From contig NZ_LT629735.1 of assembly GCF_900104925.1 (NCBI RefSeq), forward strand, positions 2,202,291 to 2,266,290: DNA of 64,000 nucleotides, given 5' to 3'. The DNA comes from Opitutus sp. GAS368. GTDB lineage: Bacteria; Verrucomicrobiota; Verrucomicrobiia; Opitutales; Opitutaceae. Of this stretch, positions 31,396 through 38,044 are shown piece after piece (the stretch's first letter is position 1; every line of letters begins with the position of its first letter). The translations under genes were made by a program, and so were the position numbers. The notes under the pieces are model-generated. The model had not been told where the DNA came from, ran no database searches, and saw only the letters and a program-made list of their open reading frames with translations.

Positions 31396-32880
31396 TTACT
31401 TCTTCCAGACGTCGCCGACGTCGCCACCGAACCAGCGGGACGAGACGACCTTTTGCTGGGTGTAGAACTGGATGCTTTCCTTCCCCTGGATATGAAGGTC
31501 GCCGTAGAAGGAGTCGTCCCAGCCGGTGAAGGGGAACATCGCCATCGTCGCGGGGACGCCGACGTTGACGCCGACCATGCCGGCCTTGACGCGCATCGTG
31601 AACTCACGGGCCGCGCGGCCGTTGTTGGTGAAGATCGCGGCGCCGTTGCCGAAGGCGGACTGGTTCGCCTGTTCGATGGCGGCATCAAGGTCGTCCATGC
31701 GCATGACGTTCAGCACGGGGCCGAAGACCTCCTCCTTGGCGAGAGTCATGTTGTTCTGCACACCGTCGACGACGGTGGCGCCGACGTAGAAGCCCTTCGG
31801 GGCGGCGGCCACCTTCACGCCGCGGCCGTCGGCGATGATCTTGGCGCCCTCTTTCTCGCCGGTGGCGAGGAGGCTGAGCACGCGGTCGCGGTGCTGGCCG
31901 GTGATGACGGGGCCCATGTCCGGCTGCGCAGCGCGGTCGGTGGGGCCGACCTTGATGGCGTTGGCGGCCTTCACCAGCTCGGGCAGCACGCGATCGGCCG
32001 CGGCGCCGACGGCGAGAGCGGTCGAACCGGCCATGCAGCGTTCGCCCGCGCAACCGAAGGCGGCGGTGGCAAGGTTCTCGACCGTCTTGCCGACGTCGGC
32101 GTCCGGCATGACAACGATATAGTTCTTCGCCCCGCCGTTGGCCTGGACCCGTTTGCCGTGCTTGGTGCCGGTGTCGTAGATGTATTTGGCGATGGGCGTG
32201 GAGCCGACAAAGGAGATGGCCCGCACCTTCGGGTGGGTGAGCAGGGCGTCGACCGCGGCGCGGCCGCCGTGGACGATGTTGAACACACCCTTGGGCAGGC
32301 CGGCCTGCTCGAGCAGCTGGCCAAGCAGCACGGCGCTGAGCGGGACCTTCTCGCTCGGCTTGAGGACGAAGGTGTTGCCGCAGGCGATGGCCGTGGGATA
32401 CATCCACAGCGGCACCATCGCGGGGAAGTTGAACGGCGTGATGCCGACGCAGACGCCCAGCGGCAGGTTGATGGTGTCGCAGTCCACGCCGCGGGCGATG
32501 TTCCGCAGCGAGTCGCCGAAGAGCAGGGTGGGGATGCCGCAGGCGTATTCGATGTTCTCGAGGCCGCGGAAGATCGAGCCGCGCGCCTCGGCATTCGTCT
32601 TGCCGTGCTCGCGCGAAACGGTCTGGCAAAGCTGGTCGAAGTTGGCCTCGACCAGCTGGCGGTATTTGAAGAACACGCGGGCGCGCTCGACCGGCGGGGT
32701 GTCGCGCCAGGCCGGGAACGCCGCCTGTGCGGCCTCGACGGCGGCGTTGACCTCGGTCGTGCCGCCAGCCGGGCACTCGGCGATGACGTCGCCGGTGGAA
32801 GGATTAAAGACGGGCGTGCCGGGGATCTTCGGGGTGAGCCATTCGCCGGCGATGTAGAGGGGACAAGGAGAAAGAGGCAT
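31396..32880 (-). CDS. mmsA: CoA-acylating methylmalonate/malonate-semialdehyde dehydrogenase
   Basis: This 494-residue aldehyde dehydrogenase of the MmsA group oxidises (methyl)malonate semialdehyde with NAD and CoA to propionyl- or acetyl-CoA and CO2. The catalytic cysteine lies in GCAGERCMAGST. GITPFNFPAMVPLWMYP and VLKPSEKVPLSAV form the NAD-binding site, and SREHGKTNAEARGSIFRGLE is the MmsA-type segment. It completes uracil and thymine breakdown in this cluster. The start MPLSPCPLYIAGEWL at 32880 gives the normal length. PreA lies 14 bp upstream, so the two are co-transcribed. Confidence 0.92.
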   Translation of the reverse strand: MPLSPCPLYIAGEWLTPKIPGTPVFNPSTGDVIAECPAGGTTEVNAAVEAAQAAFPAWRDTPPVERARVFFKYRQLVEANFDQLCQTVSREHGKTNAEARGSIFRGLENIEYACGIPTLLFGDSLRNIARGVDCDTINLPLGVCVGITPFNFPAMVPLWMYPTAIACGNTFVLKPSEKVPLSAVLLGQLLEQAGLPKGVFNIVHGGRAAVDALLTHPKVRAISFVGSTPIAKYIYDTGTKHGKRVQANGGAKNYIVVMPDADVGKTVENLATAAFGCAGERCMAGSTALAVGAAADRVLPELVKAANAIKVGPTDRAAQPDMGPVITGQHRDRVLSLLATGEKEGAKIIADGRGVKVAAAPKGFYVGATVVDGVQNNMTLAKEEVFGPVLNVMRMDDLDAAIEQANQSAFGNGAAIFTNNGRAAREFTMRVKAGMVGVNVGVPATMAMFPFTGWDDSFYGDLHIQGKESIQFYTQQKVVSSRWFGGDVGDVWKK

Positions 32881-32894
32881 GGTCGGCGTTTGAT

Positions 32895-34019
32895 TCAGCC
32901 CTTGGACAGCGCGTCGGATTGCTTCACGAATTCGTCGCCACTCCATTCGCCGTCGGACTTGACGGTCTTGGAGGCCGCGGCGGCCTTCTGGGCGGCCTTG
33001 CGCTCGGTCTGGCGTTTCACGAGATCGGCGTGGGTCGTGAAATAGGGGAGGCTCTTGCCCCGGAAATCGGCGAGCGTCTCGAACCTGTGCTTGGCCATGA
33101 AGGCGAGGAGCTCTTCCTGCATCGGCTTCACGCACTCGTAGCCAAACTTCATGACGCCGGTGCAGACCTGCACCGTGTCGGCGCCGAGCAGGATGAACTG
33201 GGCGGCGTCGCTACCGCTCTCGACGCCACCGAGGCCGGAAAGGGAACGATCGGGGAACTCGGCCCGGATCATCGTGGCGAGTTCCATCACCATGCGGAGG
33301 GCGATCGGCTTGACGGCCTTCGAAGAGTAGCCGCCCGGGGTGGTGTAGCCCTCGACACACGGATCGGGGCGGAGGGTATCCAGGTTGACGCTGGTGACGC
33401 TGCGGATGGTGTTGATGGCGCTGAGGCCGGTGGCTCCGCCGCGCAGCGCGGCACGGCCGGGTTCCTCGATGTGCGTGATGTTGGGCGTCATCTTCGCCCA
33501 GACGGGTTTCTTGGTGGCGGCCGCGACCCAGCCGCAGACTTCCTCGAGGATTTCGGGGTCCTGGCCCATGGCGGCGCCCATCTTGCGCTCGGGCAGGCCG
33601 TGCGGGCACGAGAAGTTGAGTTCAAACGCGTCCACGCCGGATGCCTCGCAGCGCTGCACGAGTTCGACCCAGGCATCCTTGTTGTATTCCTCCATGATGG
33701 ACGCGATGAGGGCGCCGGGCGGGCGGGCGTCCTTGCATCTCTTGAACTCGTCCTCCCAAATCTTGAACGGGCGGTCGCTGATCAGCTCGATGTTTTCCCA
33801 GCCGATCACCTCGCCGCTGGTGGCGTGGAGCTTGGCGTAGCGGGGGGAGACGTTGATGACCTTCGAGGCATCGAGGCTGACGGTCTTGGCGATCACGGCG
33901 CCCCAGCCCTCCTTGAAGGCGCGGTTGATGACGCTGAGGTTGGTGCCGGGCGGTCCGGAACCGATGACGAAGGGGTTGGGCAGCTTGAGGCCGTCGACAG
34001 TGGTGGCGAGCGTGGGCAT
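32895..34019 (-). CDS. preA: PreA-like dihydropyrimidine dehydrogenase FMN subunit, without ferredoxin domain
   Basis: This 374-residue TIM-barrel flavoprotein corresponds to PreA, which reduces uracil/thymine to the dihydro form. Motifs include NPFVIGSGPPGTN, the catalytic-loop FELNFSCPHGLPERKMGAAMGQ, WAKMTPNITHIEEP and GLGGVESGSDAAQFILLGA. Bacterial PreA (about 411 residues) normally ends in a two-cluster 4Fe-4S ferredoxin domain. Here the C-terminus is Lys/Ala/Ser-rich (RKAAQKAAAASKTVKS) and has no cysteines. The partner PreT is not in the window. Electron delivery must therefore differ or come from elsewhere. ATG at 34019 is chosen over an upstream start. Confidence 0.85.
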   Translation of the reverse strand: MPTLATTVDGLKLPNPFVIGSGPPGTNLSVINRAFKEGWGAVIAKTVSLDASKVINVSPRYAKLHATSGEVIGWENIELISDRPFKIWEDEFKRCKDARPPGALIASIMEEYNKDAWVELVQRCEASGVDAFELNFSCPHGLPERKMGAAMGQDPEILEEVCGWVAAATKKPVWAKMTPNITHIEEPGRAALRGGATGLSAINTIRSVTSVNLDTLRPDPCVEGYTTPGGYSSKAVKPIALRMVMELATMIRAEFPDRSLSGLGGVESGSDAAQFILLGADTVQVCTGVMKFGYECVKPMQEELLAFMAKHRFETLADFRGKSLPYFTTHADLVKRQTERKAAQKAAAASKTVKSDGEWSGDEFVKQSDALSKG

Positions 34020-34216
34020 GGGCTTGGCGGGTTGAAGGGAGGAGACCGCGGGACGCAAAAGCCGTTCAGCACGAGGAAAGTCAGTCAACTTGGCCGGCTA
34101 TTCCCAGGGCCAACGCGGGCGCCTGCAGGAACGATGGTTGGGTTATTTGGTGGATTGAATACAGCGGAGAAGCCGGTAGTTTCCAAGCAGAAATCAGGCC
34201 GCGCAAAATCCGGAAT

Positions 34217-34311
34217 TTAACCACGAATGGACACTAAGAGACACGAATGAGGAAGCACCCCGGAGGCCAAGGATATTTCCTTCGTGTGAATTCGTGTCCA
34301 TTCGTGGTTAA
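34217..34311. repeat. Inverted repeat (TTAACCACGAATGGACAC family)
   Basis: Left arm TTAACCACGAATGGACAC, right arm GTGTCCATTCGTGGTTAA, separated by about 60 bp of related imperfect repeats. It sits between the divergent preA and the M20 hydrolase, 25 bp from the latter's ATG, and so occupies part of the expected promoter region. Confidence 0.85.
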
Positions 34312-34336
34312 CTTTTCTGAACACACCTAATCTCCC

Positions 34337-35575
34337 ATGCCGCTGAACCCGAAACGCACCGTTGCCGAACTCAAGGAGCTCCGGGCGTTGACCGGTGACG
34401 AGAACGGCGCCCAGCGGGTGGCCTTCATGCCGGTGTGGGTGAAGACCCGCGCGTGGCTGAAGGAGAAGCTCGCCGGCCTGCCGGTCGAGACGCACACGGA
34501 CGCCGCGGGAAATTTCTGGGCGACGCTGCGCGGCGAGAGCGATCGCGCGCTGCTCATGGGCGGGCACATGGACTCCGTGCCGAACGGCGGCTGGCTCGAC
34601 GGCTGCCTCAATGTCATGGCCGGCGTCGAGGTGCTGCGCCGCATCAACGAGCAGTATAAAGGCAAGCCGCCGGTGACCGTGCGCGTCGTCGACTGGGCGG
34701 ACGAGGAGGGCGCGCGGTTTGGCAAGAGCCTGTTCGGTTCGTCGGCGTGCTCGGGTGCACTCGACATGACCGAGGCCCGCGGCCTGAAGGACAAGCAGGG
34801 TGTCACGCTGCCCGACGCGCTGAAGGCAGTCGGCGTGGATTTCGAAAAGGTGAAGGACAGCGGCCGCGAGCTGAAGAATGCGGCGGCTTACCTCGAGCTG
34901 CACATCGAACAGGGACCGGTGCTGTTGGACATGGATCTGCCGCTCGGCGCCGTGCTCGGGACGTTCGGGGTGGAGCGCCATGCCCTCACCTTCCACGGCC
35001 AGGCCGCGCACTCCGGCAGCACGCCGATGAACCGGCGCAAGGACGCGTTTCTTGCGGCCGGAAAGATGAGCCAGGAAATTTACCGGATCACCGACCGTAA
35101 CGGCGGCGTGTGCACCATCGGCTCGTGCACGACCAAGCCCGGCATCGTGACCAGCGTGGTGGAGGAGTGCCGGATCACGCTCGACCAACGGCACCTCGAC
35201 GGCAAGGCGCTCGCGCAGATGCTCAAGGAGGCGAAGGACGCCAGCGAGCGCTTCGCCCAGGCGGGCAACGTGAAGGTTTCCTGGGAGCGGTTGTGGCAGA
35301 TCGAGCCGCGGCCCTTCCATCCCGAGTTGATCGAGCTGTGCGACACCGCGATCAAGGAGACGGTGCCGAAGTCGCACCGCCTGCCGTCGGGTCCGCTGCA
35401 CGACGCCGCCGAGACCTGTGGGGCGGGCGTGCCCACGGTGATGATGTTCGTCCAGAGCCTGCACGGCATCAGTCACAACAAGATCGAGGATACCAAGGAG
35501 GAGCACCTCGAGTTGTGCGTGACGGCGTTTGACAAGCTCGCGACCAAGGCGTTGGCGTGGGTGGAGAAACTGTAG
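34337..35575 (+). CDS. M20-family N-carbamoyl-amino-acid hydrolase (beta-ureidopropionase type)
   Basis: This 412-residue zinc hydrolase of the AllC/HyuC/beta-ureidopropionase group splits N-carbamoyl-beta-alanine or N-carbamoyl-3-aminoisobutyrate into the amino acid, CO2 and ammonia. Metal and catalytic residues are visible in GGHMDSVPNGGWLDG, WADEEGARFG, LHIEQGPVL and the C-terminal HGISHNKIEDT; HSGSTPMNRRKDA fits the lid domain. It is the third enzyme of the reductive pyrimidine pathway, but is transcribed divergently from the rest. Its stop codon lies inside the left REP arm of the decayed mobile element. Confidence 0.92.
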   Translation: MPLNPKRTVAELKELRALTGDENGAQRVAFMPVWVKTRAWLKEKLAGLPVETHTDAAGNFWATLRGESDRALLMGGHMDSVPNGGWLDGCLNVMAGVEVLRRINEQYKGKPPVTVRVVDWADEEGARFGKSLFGSSACSGALDMTEARGLKDKQGVTLPDALKAVGVDFEKVKDSGRELKNAAAYLELHIEQGPVLLDMDLPLGAVLGTFGVERHALTFHGQAAHSGSTPMNRRKDAFLAAGKMSQEIYRITDRNGGVCTIGSCTTKPGIVTSVVEECRITLDQRHLDGKALAQMLKEAKDASERFAQAGNVKVSWERLWQIEPRPFHPELIELCDTAIKETVPKSHRLPSGPLHDAAETCGAGVPTVMMFVQSLHGISHNKIEDTKEEHLELCVTAFDKLATKALAWVEKL

Positions 35576-35615
35576 GAGGGGCTTTACGCCCCGATTTCAT
35601 CACCGGAGTTTCAAC

Positions 35616-35839
35616 ATGGCGCACCCTCCCGGACGCGGCCACGAGGCGCTCAGGCGCGGGCGCCGGTCAGTATCTGGTGCGGAGTATTTCATTACGCTCT
35701 GCACACACACGACCGGAAGGTAGGGCTGACGGAATCTGCCACGCTGTCGGCTATGTTGGCTGAGATGCAGCGATCGGAGGCAGAAGGAGCGTGGCATCTA
35801 CATACAGCAGTCGTGATGCCCGATCATGTGCATCTGCTA
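35616..35839 (+). pseudogene. RAYT transposase remnant (N-terminal fragment, frameshifted)
   Basis: The reading starts at ATG 35616, MAHPPGRGHEALRRGRR, and continues to SGAEYFITLCTHTTGR, the usual RAYT beginning. It stops at 35720 through a one-base frameshift. In the other frame it continues (LTESATLSAMLAEMQ) and reaches AVVMPDHVHLLALL, which contains the HUH motif (HVH). The gene is then cut by the nested element. The catalytic tyrosine part and C-terminus are absent, so it cannot be active. Confidence 0.85.
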
Positions 35840-36025
35840 GCACTACTCCGTCAGGTTCCAACACACCCCGGCGCTCCGCGCCATCAGCCGTCGCCGGGCC
35901 TATGGCCGACAGGCCCCGCTCCAGAGGGGATTATCGCCGGCGTTGGTTTGGGTCCCCTCTGGAGAGGGGTGCCCGGCAGGGCGGGGTGTGTCGCCCGGGG
36001 CATTCCATATCTGACGGAATAGTGC
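35840..36025. mobile_element. 186-bp TA-flanked palindromic miniature element (MITE-like)
   Basis: The ends are inverted repeats: GCACTACTCCGTCAG at the left and CTGACGGAATAGTGC at the right, with one mismatch. Both ends are directly flanked by TA (35838-35839 and 36026-36027). Inside are further inverted segments (ACACACCCCG / CGGGGTGTGT and CCCCTCTCCAGAGGGG-like). TA flanks and short inverted ends suggest mobilisation by an IS630/Tc1-type transposase, which is not encoded here. It is inserted in the RAYT fragment. Confidence 0.7.
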
Positions 36026-36107
36026 TAATGAGAGCGTTCCGGTGCCGGAATGGCTGGCGTAGGAATCGGGGCGTAAAGCCCCTCCTACAGTTAGGGCAAC
36101 GAACGTC

Positions 36108-37346
36108 TCAGCCGGCAAAGAATTTTTGGATTCTTTGCAGTGACTTCACCAGGCGGTCGATTTCCTCCGGGGTGTTGTAGAGATAGAAGCTCGCGCGGGT
36201 CGTGCTGGTCAGCCCGAGCTTGCGCATCAGGGGCTGGTTGCAGTGGTGGCCGCCGCGGAGGGCGATGCCGTCCTCGTCGGCGAAGGTCACGACGTCGTGC
36301 GCGTGGACGCCCTCGAAGGCGAAGCTGACCATGCCGCTGCGCTCGGCGCCTTTCTTCGGGCCGATGATGCGGATGCCGGGCAACGCGGAAAGCTTCTCCA
36401 TCGCGATCGTGACCAGCGCGGTGTCGTGCGCGGCGATCTTGTCGCGACCGAGATTGTCCAGGTAGTCGCAGGCCGTGCCGAGCGCGATGGCGCCGGCGAC
36501 GTTGGGCGTGCCGGCCTCGAAGCGCTCGGGGGCGGGCTTCCACGTGGCGCCCTCGTAGGTGACCTGCACGACCATGCCGCCGCCGGTCTCGTCGGGCGCG
36601 AGCTGGTCGAGCAGGGCGCGGCGGCCGTAAAGGACGCCGATGCCGGTCGGGCCGCACATCTTGTGGCCGGAGAAGGCGAGGAAGTCGCAGCCGATCTGCT
36701 GCACGTCGAGCGGCCGGTGGCCGACGGACTGCGCGGCGTCGATCACGGTGACGGCGCCGACGGCGCGGGCGCGGCGGCAGAACTCGGCGACGGGATTGAT
36801 CGTGCCGAGGGTGTTCGAAATGTGCGTGAAGGCGAAGAGCTTCACCTGCGGCGTCAGCAGCTGGTCCAGCGCGGCCAGGTCGGGGCCGCCCTCGCCGTCG
36901 GCGCCGAGCAGCGGCACATACTTGAGCGTGGCGCCGGCGGCCTTGGCGGCCTGCTGCCACGGCACGAGGTTGGAGTGGTGCTCGAACTCGGTGGTGAGCA
37001 CGACGTCGCCCGGCTTCAGGTGGGCGTGACCCCAGCTGCGCGCTACAATATTGATGCTCTCGGTGGTGCCGCGCGTGAAAAGGACCTCGGCGGGATCGGC
37101 GGCGTTGATGAACTTGGCGATGCGGGCGCGGGCGCCCTCGTAGGCGTCGGTGGCGCGCGTCGAGAGCGCGTGCAGGCCGCGGTGGACGTTGCTGTTGTCG
37201 CGCTCGTAGTAGCGGACGAGGGCGTCAATCACGCTGCGCGGCTTCTGCGAGGTGGCCCCGTTGTCGAGGTAGACCAGGGGATGGCCGTTCACCTGCTGGT
37301 GCAGGATCGGGAAGTCGGCACGGACGTTATTCCAGGAAGGGCTCAT
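36108..37346 (-). CDS. sufS: Cysteine desulfurase, SufS type
   Basis: This 412-residue PLP enzyme takes sulfur from cysteine for iron-sulfur cluster assembly. The PLP lysine lies in FSGHKMCGPTGIGVLYG. The persulfide-forming cysteine is in LRGGHHCNQPLM, the group II (SufS) arrangement. LDNGATSQKP and TTEFEHHSNLVPWQ are also typical. It pairs with the SufU gene just upstream on the same strand, which is the Gram-positive-like SufS-SufU arrangement. The ATG at 37346 (MSPSWNNVRADFP) is taken instead of an upstream codon in the repeat. Confidence 0.94.
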   Translation of the reverse strand: MSPSWNNVRADFPILHQQVNGHPLVYLDNGATSQKPRSVIDALVRYYERDNSNVHRGLHALSTRATDAYEGARARIAKFINAADPAEVLFTRGTTESINIVARSWGHAHLKPGDVVLTTEFEHHSNLVPWQQAAKAAGATLKYVPLLGADGEGGPDLAALDQLLTPQVKLFAFTHISNTLGTINPVAEFCRRARAVGAVTVIDAAQSVGHRPLDVQQIGCDFLAFSGHKMCGPTGIGVLYGRRALLDQLAPDETGGGMVVQVTYEGATWKPAPERFEAGTPNVAGAIALGTACDYLDNLGRDKIAAHDTALVTIAMEKLSALPGIRIIGPKKGAERSGMVSFAFEGVHAHDVVTFADEDGIALRGGHHCNQPLMRKLGLTSTTRASFYLYNTPEEIDRLVKSLQRIQKFFAG

Positions 37347-37349
37347 CGT

Positions 37350-37431
37350 CGTTCTCGTAATCCTAATCGTTCCCGTTCTCTCGTTCCATTGCACGGGGAG
37401 AATGATTATGAGACCGAGAAAGAGAACGATT
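37350..37431. repeat. Inverted repeat between sufU and sufS (GAGAACGAGAAAG family)
   Basis: Degenerate copies of CGTTCTC/GAGAACG units form an imperfect hairpin. The right arm ends CCGAGAAAGAGAACGATT. It is the second copy of the repeat found between gyrB and gyrA and fills the sufU-sufS gap. Confidence 0.7.
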
Positions 37432-37433
37432 CA

Positions 37434-37889
37434 TCAGTCCTTGTGGGTCTCGGTCGTGGCCGTGATGGGATCGCCCTTGGCGGCGTTGAGGGCGGCGTGC
37501 CAGCCGAGTGTGGCGCACTTGATGCGGGCGGGGAACTGGTGGACGCCGGCGAGCGCGGCGAGGTCGGAGAGGTTGTCCTCGTCAACCTTGCCCGTGGTGA
37601 CGAGCTTGTGGACGTCGGCGTAGATGGCCTCGGCCTCGGGGACGGTCTTGCCCTTGAGGTTGAGGGTCATGAGCGAGGCGCTGGCCTGCGAGATCGCGCA
37701 GCCGGAGCCCTCGAAGGAAATGTCGCCGATGCGGTCGCCGTCGAGGCGGAGATAGACCGTGCACTGGTCGCCGCAACTGGGATTGTCCCCGTGGGCGACG
37801 CGGTTGGCCGTGGGCAGCTTGCCGCGGTTCCGCGGGCGGCGGTTGTGGTCCAGGATGACGGACTGGTAGAGGTCGGTGAGGTCTTGCAT
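37434..37889 (-). CDS. sufU: Iron-sulfur cluster assembly scaffold / sulfur acceptor SufU
   Basis: This 151-residue member of the NifU-N/IscU fold has the SufU-type insertion. Three ligand cysteines are present, NPSCGDQ, GSGCAIS and RIKCATLGWH. In SufU these bind zinc and accept sulfur from SufS. The start MQDLTDLYQSVILDHNRRPRN is the family start. It lies upstream of sufS in the same orientation, and the two very likely work as one sulfur-transfer pair. No sufBCD genes are seen in this window. Confidence 0.93.
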   Translation of the reverse strand: MQDLTDLYQSVILDHNRRPRNRGKLPTANRVAHGDNPSCGDQCTVYLRLDGDRIGDISFEGSGCAISQASASLMTLNLKGKTVPEAEAIYADVHKLVTTGKVDEDNLSDLAALAGVHQFPARIKCATLGWHAALNAAKGDPITATTETHKD

Positions 37890-37973
37890 CGGCCGGAAAG
37901 TGAAGGGCTGAAGCTACTTCAGGGCGGCCGTTTGGCAAACAGAGTTTCGGGACATAAGGGTAGGGCTCGAAGG

Positions 37974-38043
37974 GTGGAACCCGGCCTCCGGACGGGTTTT
38001 CAAGATGAGCGCCAAACAAACGCGTCCGGAGGCCGCGTTCCAC
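37974..38043. repeat. Inverted repeat (GTGGAACNCGGCCTCCGGACG family)
   Basis: Left arm begins GTGGAACCCGGCCTCCGG, right arm ends CCGGAGGCCGCGTTCCAC, with a loop of about 20 bp. It ends 1 bp before the stop codon of the NDH-2 fusion gene. Confidence 0.85.
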
Positions 38044-38044
38044 C

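Larger units (their letters stand above)
35571..36089. mobile_element. REP-flanked decayed REP-associated tyrosine transposase (RAYT) element
   Basis: A perfect 26-bp inverted repeat bounds the element. The left copy (35571-35596) starts TGTAGGAGGGGCTTTACGCC and the right copy (36064-36089) is its reverse complement. Each copy has an internal GGGGC-TTTA-CGCCCC hairpin. Inside is the N-terminal part of a RAYT gene, interrupted by a nested palindromic element (35840-36025). The same REP family occurs at 25499-25569. RAYTs are HUH single-strand transposases that mobilise REPs, so this is a dead REP/RAYT unit. Confidence 0.85.
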
